This document shows, piece by piece, positions 45,005 through 57,044 of a stretch of DNA of 64,000 nt (position 1 is the first letter of the stretch; every line of letters begins with the position of its first letter). The notes beneath the pieces were generated by a model, which had not been told where the DNA came from, ran no database searches, and saw nothing but the letters and a program-made list of their open reading frames with translations. A program made the position numbers and the translations under genes. The stretch covers positions 124,001 to 188,000 of the forward strand of contig JAPJBO010000411.1 in assembly GCA_030068145.1 (NCBI GenBank). The letters are read 5' to 3'. The stretch is from Diplonema papillatum. Lineage: Eukaryota > Euglenozoa > Diplonemea > Diplonemida > Diplonemidae.

Positions 45005-48000
45005 AATAACATAGCACGATAGTCTACATCATCCGGGAGGATGCGCCGCAGCAGGTCAGCGAGCTGGGCGTCGTGCTCAACAGGTTCCTCGGGTTCGTGA
45101 GGATACGGTACCTGGAGCGCGTGCGCGGGAAGACGGCGCTGCGGGTCGGCCGACGCGTGGCCTCCATACCGGAGAACCTCTGCCGCACCGTCCGCGAGCA
45201 GCCGGGGGAGAAGAAGGCCCCGAGCGGGGAGCCAGCCTGCGGCGATCAGACTCGATTCCGCAAAGCAGATTATCGCCACAGATACTTTGCACTCTAACTT
45301 AAACGATTACGTGGTGGCGATTGCACCAGAGAGAAGGGCGGGGAAGAAACAATACAACTGCAAAGCGAGTCTTTTTTGCTGGTAGCTAACGTTACATGTA
45401 TGCTTGTCATTTATTGAAAAGAGACGGCTGACAGCTTATCGCGTTGTGTGTGACTAGCCTCAAACAAGTTGAAGTGTCACTATCTCGAGTATTCCCCACA
45501 GTGCACAGGTGGACTCAGTCAAAAGGGGGCGTCATCGACCTCTGCATGCCCCGATAACACACAACATAACAAAATGGCCGACCGCACGATAGTCTACATC
45601 ATCCGGGAGGATGCGCCGCAGCAGGTCAGCGAGCTGGGCGTCGTGCTCAACCGGTTCCTCGGGTTCGTGAGGATACGGTACCTGGAGCGCGTGCGCGGGA
45701 AGACGGCGCTACGGTCGGCCGACGCGTGGCCTCCATACCGGAGAACCTCTGCCGCACCGTCCGCGAGCAGCCGGGGGAGATGAAGGCCCCGAGCGGGGAG
45801 CCAGCCAGCGGCGATCAGACTCGATTCCGCAAAGCAGATTATCGCCACAGATACTTTGCACTCTAACTTAAACGATTACGTGGTGGCGATTGCACCAGAG
45901 AGAAGGGCGGGGAAGAAACAATACAACTGCAAAGCGAGTCTTTTTTGCTGGTAGCTAACGTTACATGTATGCTTGTCATTTATTGAAAAGAGACGGCTGA
46001 CAGCTTATCGCGTTGTGTGTGACTAGCCTCAAACAAGTTGAAGTGTCACTATCTCGAGTATTCCCCACAGTGCACAGGTGGACTCAGTCAAAAGGGGGCG
46101 TCATCGACCTCTGCATGCCCCGATAACACACAACATAACAAAATGGCCGACCGCACGATAGTCTACATCATCCGGGAGGATGCGCCGCAGCAGGTCAGCG
46201 AGCTGGGCGTCGTGCTCAACCGGTTCCTCGGATTCGTGAGGATACGGTACCTGGAGCGCGTGCGCGAGAAGACGGCGCTGCGGGTCGGCCGACGCGTGGC
46301 CTCCATACCGGAGAACCTCTGCCGCACCGTCCGCGAGCAGCCGGGGGAGAAGAAGGCCCCGAGCGGGGAGCCAGCCTGCGGCGATCAGACTCGATTCCGC
46401 AAAGCAGATTATCGCCACAGATACTTTGCACTCTAACTTAAACGATTGCGTGGTGGCGATTGCACCAGAGAGAAGGGCGGGGAAGAAACAATACAACTGC
46501 AAAGCGAGTCTTTTTTGCTGGTAGCTAACGTTACATGTATGCTTGTCATTTATTGGAAAGAGACGGCTGACAGCTTATCGCGTTGTGTGTGACTAGCCTC
46601 AAACAAGTTGAAGTGTCAGTCAAAAGGGGGCGTCATCGACCTCTGCATGCCCCGATAACACACAACATAACAAAATGGCCGACCGCACGATAGTCTACAT
46701 CATCCGGGAGGATGCGCCGCAGCAGGTCAGCGAGCTGGGCGTCGTGCTCAACCGGTTCCTCGGGTTCGTGAGGATACGGTACCTGGAGCGCGTGCGCGGG
46801 AAGACGGCGCTGCGGGTCGGCCGACGCGTGGCCTCCATACCGGAGAACCTCTGCCGCACCGTCCGCGAGCAGCCGGGGGAGAAGAAGGCCCCGAGCGGGG
46901 AGCCAGCCTGCGGCGATCAGACTCGATTCCGCAAAGCAGATTATCGCCACAGATACTTTGCACTCTAACTTAAACGATTACGTGGTGGCGATTGCACCAG
47001 AGAGAAGGGCGGGGAAGAAACAATACAACTGCAAAGCGAGTCTTTTTTGCTGGTAGCTAACGTTACATGTATGCTTGTCATTTATTGAAAAGAGACGGCT
47101 GACAGCTTATCGCGTTGTGTGTGACTAGCCTCAAACAAGTTGAAGTGTCACTATCTCGAGTATTCCCCACAGTGCACAGGTGGACTCAGTCAAAAGGGGG
47201 CGTCATCGACCTCTGCATGCCCCGATAACACACAACATAACAAAATGGCCGACCGCACGATAGTCTACATCATCCGGGAGGATGCGCCGCAGCAGGTCAG
47301 CGAGCTGGGCGTCGTGCTCAACCGGTTCCTCGGGTTCGTGAGGATACGGTACCTGGAGCGCGTGCGCGGGAAGACGGCGCTGCGGGTCGGCCGACGCGTG
47401 GCCTCCATACCGGAGAACCTCTGCCGCACCGTCCGCGAGCAGCCGGGGGAGATGAAGGCCCCGAGCGGGGAGCCAGCCAGCGGCGATCAGACTCGATTCC
47501 GCAAAGCAGATTATCGCCACAGATACTTTGCACTCTAACTTAAACGATTACGTGGTGGCGATTGCACCAGAGAGAAGGGCGGGGAAGAAACAATACAACT
47601 GCAAAGCGAGTCTTTTTTGCTGGTAGCTAACGTTACATGTATGCTTGTCATTTATTGAAAAGAGACGGCTGACAGCTTATCGCGTTGTGTGTGACTAGCC
47701 TCAAACAAGTTGAAGTGTCACTATCTCGAGTATTCCCCACAGTGCACAGGTGGGCTCAGTCAAAAGGGGGCGTCATCGACCTCTGCATGCCCCGATAACA
47801 CACAACATAACAAAATGGCCGACCGCACGATAGTCTACATCATCCGGGAGGATGCGCCGCAGCAGGTCAGCGAGCTGGGCGTCGTGCTCAACCGGTTCCT
47901 CGGGTTCGTGAGGATACGGTACCTGGAGCGCGTGCGCGGGAAGACGGCGCTGCGGGTCGGCCGACGCGTGGCCTCCATACCGGAGAACCTCTGCCGCACC

Positions 48001-51000
48001 GTCCGCGAGCAGCCGGGGGAGAAGAAGGCCCCGAGCGGGGAGCCAGCCTGCGGCGATCAGACTCGATTCCGCAAAGCAGATTATCGCCACAGATACTTTG
48101 CACTCTAACTTAAACGATTACGTGGTGGCGATTGCACCAGAGAGAAGGGCGGGGAAGAAACAATACAACTGCAAAGCGAGTCTTTTTTGCTGGTAGCTAA
48201 CGTTACATGTATGCTTGTCATTTATTGAAAAGAGACGGCTGACAGCTTATCGCGTTGTGTGTGACTAGCCTCAAACAAGTTGAAGTGTCACTATCTCGAG
48301 TATTCCCCACAGTGCACAGGTGGACTCAGTCAAAAGGGGGCGTCATCGACCTCTGCATGCCCCGATAACACACAACATAACAAAATGGCCGACCGCACGA
48401 TAGTCTACATCATCCGGGAGGATGCGCCGCAGCAGGTCAGCGAGCTGGGCGTCGTGCTCAACCGGTTCCTCGGGTTCGTGAGGATACGGTACCTGGAGCG
48501 CGTGCGCGGGAAGACGGCGCTACGGTCGGCCGACGCGTGGCCTCCATACCGGAGAACCTCTGCCGCACCGTCCGCGAGCAGCCGGGGGAGATGAAGGCCC
48601 CGAGCGGGGAGCCAGCCAGCGGCGATCAGACTCGATTCCGCAAAGCAGATTATCGCCACAGATACTTTGCACTCTAACTTAAACGATTACGTGGTGGCGA
48701 TTGCACCAGAGAGAAGGGCGGGGAAGAAACAATACAACCGCAAAGCGAGTCTTTTTTGCTGGTAGCTAACGTTACATGTATGCTTGTCATTTATTGAAAA
48801 GAGACGGCTGACAGCTTATCGCGTTGTGTGTGACTAGCCTCAAACAAGTTGAAGTGTCACTATCTCGAGTATTCCCCACAGTGCACAGGTGGACTCAGTC
48901 AAAAGGGGGCGTCATCGACCTCTGCATGCCCCGATAACACACAACATAACAAAATGGCCGACCGCACGATAGTCTACATCATCCGGGAGGATGCGCCGCA
49001 GCAGGTCAGCGAGCTGGGCGTCGTGCTCAACCGGTTCCTCGGGTTCGTGAGGATACGGTACCTGGAGCGCGTGCGCGGGAAGACGGCGCTGCGGGTCGGC
49101 CGACGCGTGGCCTCCATACCGGAGAACCTCTGCCGCACCGTCCGCGAGCAGCCGGGGGAGAAGAAGGCCCCGAGCGGGGAGCCAGCCTGCGGCGATCAGA
49201 CTCGATTCCGCAAAGCAGATTATCGCCACAGATACTTTGCACTCTAACTTAAACGATTACGTGGTGGCGATTGCACCAGAGAGAAGGGCGGGGAAGAAAC
49301 AATACAACTGCAAAGCGAGTCTTTTTTGCTGGTAGCTAACGTTACATGTATGCTTGTCATTTATTGAAAAGAGACGGCTGACAGCTTATCGCGTTGTGTG
49401 TGACTAGCCTCAAACAAGTTGAAGTGTCACTATCTCGAGTATTCCCCACAGTGCACAGGTGGACTCAGTCAAAAGGGGGCGTCATCGACCTCTGCATGCC
49501 CCGATAACACACAACATAACATAATGGGCGACCGCACGATAGTCTACATCATCCGGGAGGATGCGCCGCAGCAGGTCAGCGAGCTGGGCGTCGTGCTCAA
49601 CCGGTTCCTCGGGTTCGTGAGGATACGGTACCTGGAGCGCGTGCGCGGGAAGACGGCGCTACGGTCGGCCGACGCGTGGCCTCCATACCGGAGAACCTCT
49701 GCCGCACCGTCCGCGAGCAGCCGGGGGAGATGAAGGCCCCGAGCGGGGAGCCAGCCAGCGGCGATCAGACTCGATTCCGCAAAGCAGATTATCGCCACAG
49801 ATACTTTGCACTCTAACTTAAACGATTACGTGGTGGCGATTGCACCAGAGAGAAGGGCGGGGAAGAAACAATACAACCGCAAAGCGAGTCTTTTTTGCTG
49901 GTAGCTAACGTTACATGTATGCTTGTCATTTATTGAAAAGAGACGGCTGACAGCTTATCGCGTTGTGTGTGACTAGCCTCAAACAAGTTGAAGTGTCACT
50001 ATCTCGAGTATTCCCCACAGTGCACAGGTGGACTCAGTCAAAAGGGGGCGTCATCGACCTCTGCATGCCCCGATAACACACAACATAACAAAATGGCCGA
50101 CCGCACGATAGTCTACATCATCCGGGAGGATGCGCCGCAGCAGGTCAGCGAGCTGGGCGTCGTGCTCAACCGGTTCCTCGGGTTCGTGAGGATACGGTAC
50201 CTGGAGCGCGTGCGCGGGAAGACGGCGCTGCGGGTCGGCCGACGCGTGGCCTCCATACCGGAGAACCTCTGCCGCACCGTCCGCGAGCAGCCGGGGGAGA
50301 TGAAGGCCCCGAGCGGGGAGCCAGCCAGCGGCGATCAGACTCGATTCCGCAAAGCAGATTATCGCCACAGATACTTTGCACTCTAACTTAAACGATTACG
50401 TGGTGGCGATTGCACCAGAGAGAAGGGCGGGGAAGAAACAATACAACCGCAAAGCGAGTCTTTTTTGCTGGTAGCTAACGTTACATGTATGCTTGTCATT
50501 TATTGAAAAGAGACGGCTGACAGCTTATCGCGTTGTGTGTGACTAGCCTCAAACAAGTTGAAGTGTCACTATCTCGAGTATTCCCCACAGTGCACAGGTG
50601 GACTCAGTCAAAAGGGGGCGTCATCGACCTCTGCATGCCCCGATAACACACAACATAACAAAATGGCCGACCGCACGATAGTCTACATCATCCGGGAGGA
50701 TGCGCCGCAGCAGGTCAGCGAGCTGGGCGTCGTGCTCAACCGGTTCCTCGGGTTCGTGAGGATACGGTACCTGGAGCGCGTGCGCGGGAAGACGGCGCTG
50801 CGGGTCGGCCGACGCGTGGCCTCCATACCGGAGAACCTCTGCCGCACCGTCCGCGAGCAGCCGGGGGAGAAGAAGGCCCCGAGCGGGGAGCCAGCCTGCG
50901 GCGATCAGACTCGATTCCGCAAAGCAGATTATCGCCACAGATACTTTGCACTCTAACTTAAACGATTGCGTGGTGGCGATTGCACCAGAGAGAAGGGCGG

Positions 51001-51697
51001 GGAAGAAACAATACAACTGCAAAGCGAGTCTTTTTTGCTGGTAGCTAACGTTACATGTATGCTTGTCATTTATTGAAAAGAGACGGCTGACAGCTTATCG
51101 CGTTGTGTGTGACTAGCCTCAAACAAGTTGAAGTGTCACTATCTCGAGTATTCCCCACAGTGCACAGGTGGGCTCAGTCAAAAGGGGGCGTCATCGACCT
51201 CTGCATGCCCCGATAACACACAACATAACAAAATGGCCGACCGCACGATAGTCTACATCATCCGGGAGGATGCGCCGCAGCAGGTCAGCGAGCTGGGCGT
51301 CGTGCTCAACCGGTTCCTCGGGTTCGTGAGGATACGGTACCTGGAGCGCGTGCGCGGGAAGACGGCGCTGCGGGTCGGCCGACGCGTGGCCTCCATACCG
51401 GAGAACCTCTGCCGCACCGTCCGCGAGCAGCCGGGGGAGAAGAAGGCCCCGAGCGGGGAGCCAGCCTGCGGCGATCAGACTCGATTCCGCAAAGCAGATT
51501 ATCGCCACAGATACTTTGCACTCTAACTTAAACGATTACGTGGTGGCGATTGCACCAGAGAGAAGGGCGGGGAAGAAACAATACAACTGCAAAGCGAGTC
51601 TTTTTTGCTGGTAGCTAACGTTACATGTATGCTTGTCATTTATTGAAAAGAGACGGCTGACAGCTTATCGCGTTGTGTGTGACTAGCCTCAAACAAG
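45005..51697 (+). pseudogene. Array of twelve truncated 5'-end copies of the SET-domain gene
   Basis: Units of about 569-570 bp (one about 532) contain the leader (CACAGTGCACAGGTGGACTC), the ATG and 83 codons (MADRTIVYIIRED to SGEPACGD). A fixed unrelated tail follows (CAGACTCGATTCCGC, then the GATTATCGCCACAGATAC motif). Start codons lie at 45574, 46143, 46675, 47245, 47815, 48385, 48954, 49524, 50093, 50663 and 51233; the first unit (about 45013) lacks the start. Units at 45574, 48385 and 49524 have a one-base deletion (CTACGGTCGG) and are frameshifted. Two sequence classes interleave: EKKAPSGEPACG and EMKAPSGEPASG. None contains the SET domain. Confidence 0.9.
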
Positions 51698-51802
51698 TTG
51701 AAGTGTCACTATCTCGAGTATTCCCCACAGTGCACAGGTGGACTCAGTCAAAAGGGGGCGTCATCGACCTCTGCATGCCCCGATAACACACAACATAACA
51801 AA

Positions 51803-52810
51803 ATGGCCGACCGCACGATAGTCTGCATCATCCGGGAGGATGCGCCGCAGCAGGTCAGCGAGCTGGGCGTCGTGCTCAACCGGTTCCTCGGATTCGTGAG
51901 GATACGGTACCTGGAGCGCGTGCGCGGGAAGACGGCGCTGCGGGTCGGCCGACGGGTGGACTCCATACCGGAGAACCTCTGCCGCACCGTCCGCGAGCAG
52001 TCGGGGGAGAAGAAGGCTCCGAGCGGGGAGCCAGCCTGCGGCGATCTCGTTGAGGTAGACTGGGACTCGGTGGAGGCCGCTCTGAGCCTCCCCGTGAAGA
52101 AGCAGCACCGGGTTCCTGCGGTGGGGACCCTTTCGTGGGTCCACAGGGTGTCTAGCCCCACCCCTGCGACCAGCCTGAACGTGAAGCACATGGTGAAGCT
52201 CACTGGCCAGGGGCGGGCGAAGACGCTGACGACCGTTTGCCAGGTGCCGAAGGCTGTGTACCTTGGAGAAGTCCTGGGAACTGCTTTGTCGCCCGACGAG
52301 ATCGACCCGAAGAACCGACGGCACTTCGCTGTGAGGAAAGTGCCCACTCACGACCTAGCCGGGAATTCGATCATCTACACGGGTCTGAACAAGTACAAGG
52401 TGGACAGGGCCGTCGACACGTCGGAAGCTGCGAATTCGTCGTTAGTGCACTACGTCCCGACAGCCTCTCCAGGCGGCCCTCACAACGCGGAGTACATACA
52501 GTGCCAGGACAGAATCTTCCTCCGGACGGCCGCCTCCATCCCCGCCGGCACGCGCGTCGTCGCGAAGCCGCACTATCCCTTCAGCACCGCCCGCAAGCAG
52601 CTGCTGCAGGCGGCGCGGCTGCGGAAGCGGGCCCGCGTCGGCGGCGGCGGCGGCGGCGGCGGGGCCGCTAAAAAAAAGCAGCAGCTGCTGCTGGGCGCCG
52701 GCAAGAAGCGCCCGCCGAACCGGACGCTGTGCGTGCCGTCCGTCGAGGACATCCTCAGGAGCCTGCAGGCGCCCCCGCCCGCCTACTGCCCGCCGGGATT
52801 CGAGTGGTGA
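51803..52810 (+). CDS. SET-domain protein (putative lysine methyltransferase, divergent)
   Basis: 335 codons from ATGGCCGACC to TGA. Residues 1-76 match the repeated N-terminal unit, with a few substitutions (YIIRED is CIIRED). The SET region spans about residues 145-260: KAVYLGEVLGTALSPDEI, then DRAVDTSEAANSSLVHYVP in the place of the NHSxxPN motif, then RIFLRTAASIPAGTRVVA in the place of the usual RDIxxGEEL segment. The NHS motif reads NSS, so catalysis is doubtful. Residues about 271-300 are poly-Gly and Lys-rich, and the C-terminus is Pro-rich. SET proteins methylate histone or other lysines; the target is unknown. It is the only copy that extends past residue 83. Arrays flank it on both sides. 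Confidence 0.7.
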   Translation: MADRTIVCIIREDAPQQVSELGVVLNRFLGFVRIRYLERVRGKTALRVGRRVDSIPENLCRTVREQSGEKKAPSGEPACGDLVEVDWDSVEAALSLPVKKQHRVPAVGTLSWVHRVSSPTPATSLNVKHMVKLTGQGRAKTLTTVCQVPKAVYLGEVLGTALSPDEIDPKNRRHFAVRKVPTHDLAGNSIIYTGLNKYKVDRAVDTSEAANSSLVHYVPTASPGGPHNAEYIQCQDRIFLRTAASIPAGTRVVAKPHYPFSTARKQLLQAARLRKRARVGGGGGGGGAAKKKQQLLLGAGKKRPPNRTLCVPSVEDILRSLQAPPPAYCPPGFEW

Positions 52811-52829
52811 CAGGAACCCTGGCCTGCAC

Positions 52830-55125
52830 ACTACTACGTGTTCTCTGAAGGGCTCAACTGGTAGCATGAAGACCGTCCGTTCAACGTTGTTGCAGGAACT
52901 GCTGTTGGAGCAATCTCGACAAGAAGTTAGTGCAGCGACCCTTTGCGTACCATTCTCAAGAGCTTTGCAAGTGAGACACCCGGGCTTCGAGTGTTGACAG
53001 GAGTCAACAGGCACTGGCCTGCACACTACAACGTGTTCTCTGAAGGGCTCAATTGGTAGCATGAAGACCGTCTGTTCAACGTTGTTGCATGAACTGCTGT
53101 TGGAGCAATCTCGACAAGAAGTTAGTGCAGCGACCCTGTGCGTACCATTCTCAAGAGCTTTGCAAGACACCCGGGCTTCGAGTGTTGACAGGAGTCAACA
53201 GGCACTGGCCTGCACACTACAACGTGTTCTCTGAAGGGCTCAATTGGTAGCATGAAGACCGTCCGTTCAACGTTGTTGCATGAACTGCTGTTGGAGCAAT
53301 CTCGACAAGAAGTTAGTGCAGCGACCCTGTGCGTACCATTCTCAAGAGCTTTGCAAGTGAGACACCCGGGCTTCGAGTGTAGACAGGAGTCAACAGGCAC
53401 TGGCCTGCACACTACAACGTGTTCTCTGATGGGCTCAATTGGTAGCATGAAGACCGTCTGTTCAACGTTGTTGCAGGAACTGCTGTTGGAGCAATCTCGA
53501 CAAGAAGTTAGTGCAGCGACCCTGTGCGTACCATTCTCAAGAGCTTTGCAAGTGAGACACCCGAGCTTCGAGTGTAGACAGGAGTCAACAGGCACTGGCC
53601 TGCACACTACAACGTGTTCTCTGAAGGGCTCAATTGGTAGCATGAAGACCGTCCGTTCAACGTTGTTGCATGAACTGCTGTTGGAGCAATCTCGACAAGA
53701 AGTTAGTGCAGCGACCCTGTGCGTACCATTCTCAAGAGCTTTGCAAGACACCCGGGCTTCGAGTGTTGACAGGAGTCAACAGGCACTGGCCTGCACACTA
53801 CAACGTGTTCTCTGAAGGGCTCAATTGGTAGCATGAAGACCGTCCGTTCAACGTTGTTGCATGAACTGCTGTTGGAGCAATCTCGACAAGAAGTTAGTGC
53901 AGCGACCCTGTGCGTACCATTCTCAAGAGCTTTGCAAGTGAGACACCCGGGCTTCGAGTGTAGACAGGAGTCAACAGGCACTGGCCTGCACACTACAACG
54001 TGTTCTCTGATGGGCTCAATTGGTAGCATGAAGACCGTCTGTTCAACGTTGTTGCAGGAACTGCTGTTGGAGCAATCTCGACAAGAAGTTAGTGCAGCGA
54101 CCCTGTGCGTACCATTCTCAAGAGCTTTGCAAGTGAGACACCCGAGCTTCGAGTGTAGACAGGAGTCAACAGGCACTGGCCTGCACACTACAACGTGTTC
54201 TCTGAAGGGCTCAATTGGTAGCATGAAGACCGTCCGTTCAACGTTGTTGCATGAACTGCTGTTGGAGCAATCTCGACAAGAAGTTAGTGCAGCGACCCTG
54301 TGCGTACCATTCTCAAGAGCTTTGCAAGTGAGACACCCGGGCTTCGAGTGTTGACAGGAGTCAACAGGCACTGGCCTGCACACTACAACGTGTTCTCTGA
54401 AGGGCTCAATTGGTAGCATGAAGACCGTCCGTTCAACGTTGTTGCATGAACTGCTGTTGGAGCAATCTCGACAAGAAGTTAGTGCAGCGACCCTGTGCGT
54501 ACCATTCTCAAGAGCTTTGCAAGTGAGACACCCGGGCTTCGAGTGTTGACAGGAGTCAACAGGCACTGGCCTGCACACTACAACGTGTTCTCTGAAGGGC
54601 TCAATTGGTAGCATGAAGACCGTCTGTTCAACGTTGTTGCATGAACTGCTGTTGGAGCAATCTCGACAAGAAGTTAGTGCAGCGACCCTGTGCGTACCAT
54701 TCTCAAGAGCTTTGCAAGACACCCGGGCTTCGAGTGTTGACAGGAGTCAACAGGCACTGGCCTGCACACTACAACGTGTTCTCTGAAGGGCTCAACTGGT
54801 AGCATGAAGACCGTCCGTTCAACGTTGTTGCATGAACTGCTGTTGGAGCAATCTCGACAAGAAGTTAGTGCAGCGACCCTTTGCGTACCATTCTCAAGAG
54901 CTTTGCAAGTGAGACACCCGGGCTTCGAGTGTTGACAGGAGTCAACAGGCACTGGCCTGCACACTACAACGTGTTCTCTGAAGGGCTCAATGAGTAGCAT
55001 GAAGACCGTCCGTTCAACGTTGTTGCATGAACTGCTGTTGGAGCAATCTCGACAAGAAGTTAGTGCAGCGACCCTGTGCGTACCATTCTCAAGAGCTTTG
55101 CAAGTGAGACACCCGGGCTTCGAGT
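52830..55125. repeat. 195-bp array downstream of the SET-domain gene, 12 units
   Basis: Units marked by ATGAAGACCGTC at 52866, 53061, 53252, 53447, 53642, 53833, 54028, 54223, 54418, 54613, 54804 and 54999. Most are 195 bp; three or four are 191 bp, lacking GTGA. A block of three units (195, 195, 191) recurs, so there is higher-order copying. 195 is a multiple of three, hence long periodic frames on both strands with a 65-residue period; these are not taken as genes. The first unit starts within about 30 bp of the stop codon. Confidence 0.9.
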
Positions 55126-55130
55126 AAACG

Positions 55131-55212
55131 TGGTAAGCGCCCGCCGAACCGGGCGCTGTGCGTGCCGACCGTCGAGGACATCCTCAGGAGCTTGCAGACG
55201 CCCCCGCCCGCC
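55131..55212 (+). pseudogene. Duplicate of the SET-domain gene's 3' coding end
   Basis: AAGCGCCCGCCGAACCGGGC, then GTCGAGGACATCCTCAGGAG, then GCCCCCGCCCGCCTGCACCC copies the codons for the intact gene's residues at about 300-330. It then jumps back into the 195-bp unit (CCGTCCGTTCAACG). The array is thus bracketed by two copies of the gene's end. Confidence 0.85.
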
Positions 55213-55657
55213 TGCACCCCGTCCGTTCAACGTTACATGAACTGCTGTCGGAGCAATCTCGACAAGACGCGAGTGAAGTGACCATGCTCAGAGCTTGCAA
55301 GCGCAGACACCCGAACGTGGTCTACACACAGCAACGTGTTCGTGCCGGTGGCCCAATCAACCAGCCGCGAACAAGAAGCGAGGTCGCGGCCCTATGCACG
55401 CAAGTGCAAACACCCTTGCCTGCCCGCTAGGCTTCTGGTGGGAGATTCGTTTGTGCGGGCTTCTTAAATACGCGGAGTTTCACTCTAGATCAGATCCAAG
55501 AGCTTTGGTTGCTACCGGGTATCGTATACTAGACCGCTGTGCTCTAGTCAATGCCGCGGTCGGCACTGCGCAATGAGATCTAAAAGAAAAGTGGTACACT
55601 CCGGTGTGCCCCCCTGCCCTCCCAAGCGGCCCGTAAACGTTCTGTTGTACTGTCTTG
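55213..55657. other. Diverged 195-bp units and unassigned sequence
   Basis: 55220-55335 holds a decayed 195-bp unit (GAGCAATCTCGACAAGA, then CAGCAACGTG). 55464-55500 is a partial copy of the recurrent motif. No gene. Confidence 0.5.
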
Positions 55658-56142
55658 TTTTTTACATAAGCGCCAGCTTGAAAGGAAATGCTCGACGATG
55701 CTGCCCGACAAAGAACAGAAGGGATCCCAAGTGCTGTAACTACCGAACCATATGTTGAACGGGTCCTGCGGGTCTACCCCTACACGGGTCCTGGATGGGG
55801 TAGGCGAAGAACAAATCAGTTTGTGTTGGTATTGTATTTGCCCCTTACCCCCCTTACCTCTGTATTTCCTCCCTTCCATTCGGAGTCGAAGCAGCTACGT
55901 CGAGTATTTCTTCGTGTATACGCACCTACTTTTGCAGGTGTACTAAGATACTCGAGGAGGCCGCCAAATGCAAGAGAAACCTAAAGCCAACCGGAACACG
56001 AAATGTGGCTGTAGTAGCCACAGTCTGTGTTTTTAGTGCCGGGTGAAAGCGATCAACAAAAATGACCCCACTGTAGTCGCAGTATCTCCCCCCTCTAGCC
56101 TCCGTCGGAATACGCAAAGGGGCAGCCCCTCGAGTATTTTTT
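55658..56142 (+). mobile_element. Repeat C followed by repeat B
   Basis: 55658-55906 is repeat C (ACATAAGCGCCAGC to CGTCGAGTATTTC). 55909-56142 is repeat B (TATACGCACCTAC to CTCGAGTATTTTTT). They abut head to tail. Confidence 0.7.
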
Positions 56143-56175
56143 CTTTGGCTACGTTCTGAAAAAGAAACACGCACA

Positions 56176-56740
56176 GGGAACGTGTCAGTTAGACTTTGGT
56201 GGACAATGTCCGGCATGGGGAGGGGAGGGTCTCGGGCCTTATTTTTCGTAATAACAATTAATTGTAAACACGAAAGAGAACGCTGGCAGCGTGTTTGGGA
56301 GAAGTTTAGCCTATCGATCATATTCACTCACTATCACTCACTAACAGGCTAATCCTCCCCCGGCACGTACAAACAAAATTGCCGTGCCGCCATATGTCCG
56401 CCACCTGGATAAAAAGGGGCGGGTGGGGGTGTCAAGGGGCGGGCCACAGTAACCTATAGGACAAAGCCGTGGTTGGCTCTGCCGTCATCTGTCCGTGTCC
56501 GTCCAAAACTATATAGGTGGGGAGGGGGGGTCTCGGGCCTTATCTCTTATGGTTTGCCGTGCCGCCATATGTCCCACCGGGGGGGTGGGGGTGTCGAGGG
56601 GCGCAGGCCACAGTTACCTATATGACAAAGCCATGGTTAGCTATGCCTTGTCCGTGTCCGTCCAAAACTATATAGGTGGGGGGGGGGGGGTTCTCCGCTA
56701 TGCCGGCAAGTGTCCGCCGAAGTCTAACTGACACGTTCCC
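56176..56740. mobile_element. 565-bp nonautonomous DNA element with about 40-bp terminal inverted repeats
   Basis: Left end GGGAACGTGTCAGTTAGACT; the right end is its exact complement, and pairing continues inward with a few mismatches (GGTGGACA against TGTCCGCC, CCGGCAT against ATGCCGG). ACA flanks both sides (56173-56175 and 56741-56743), a possible 3-bp target duplication. The interior is two diverged GC-rich half-repeats (56371-56510 and 56550-56690). No transposase. Confidence 0.8.
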
Positions 56741-57044
56741 ACACCCCCCCCACTCCCGTTTGGCATCCTACCATGCGCAATCGGGTTCTCTGATGCCTCG
56801 TTCTGTGTGCCGTTTGTGTGCAACATGCAATGCTTCTATCAGATCGAGCAGCTTCTTTCCACTTTTGCATGCAATGCCACGCGCTGTCCACAAGCAGACT
56901 CGATTCATTGAAACAAGGAATCGTAAAAACCCGGGGAAAAAAGCCCCCAAACACCGCAGGAACCAAGAAAGAAAGCACGTGAGGGAAGGCCAGGGTGGGA
57001 AGTGGAGGGAAGAGAGAAAGGTAGAACCAGCAAACCATCCTTAT

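Noticed and set aside
45013-51697. Treating each SET 5' unit as a separate functional gene
   Set aside because: All stop soon after the same 83 codons in a foreign tail, three are frameshifted, and none contains the SET region.
52442-55000. Long minus- and plus-strand frames with a 65-residue repeat (for example CKALENGTHRVAALTSCRDC)
   Set aside because: The unit is 195 bp, so any stop-free phase stays open. 191-bp units break the plus-strand frame, and the array is 3' flank of the SET gene.
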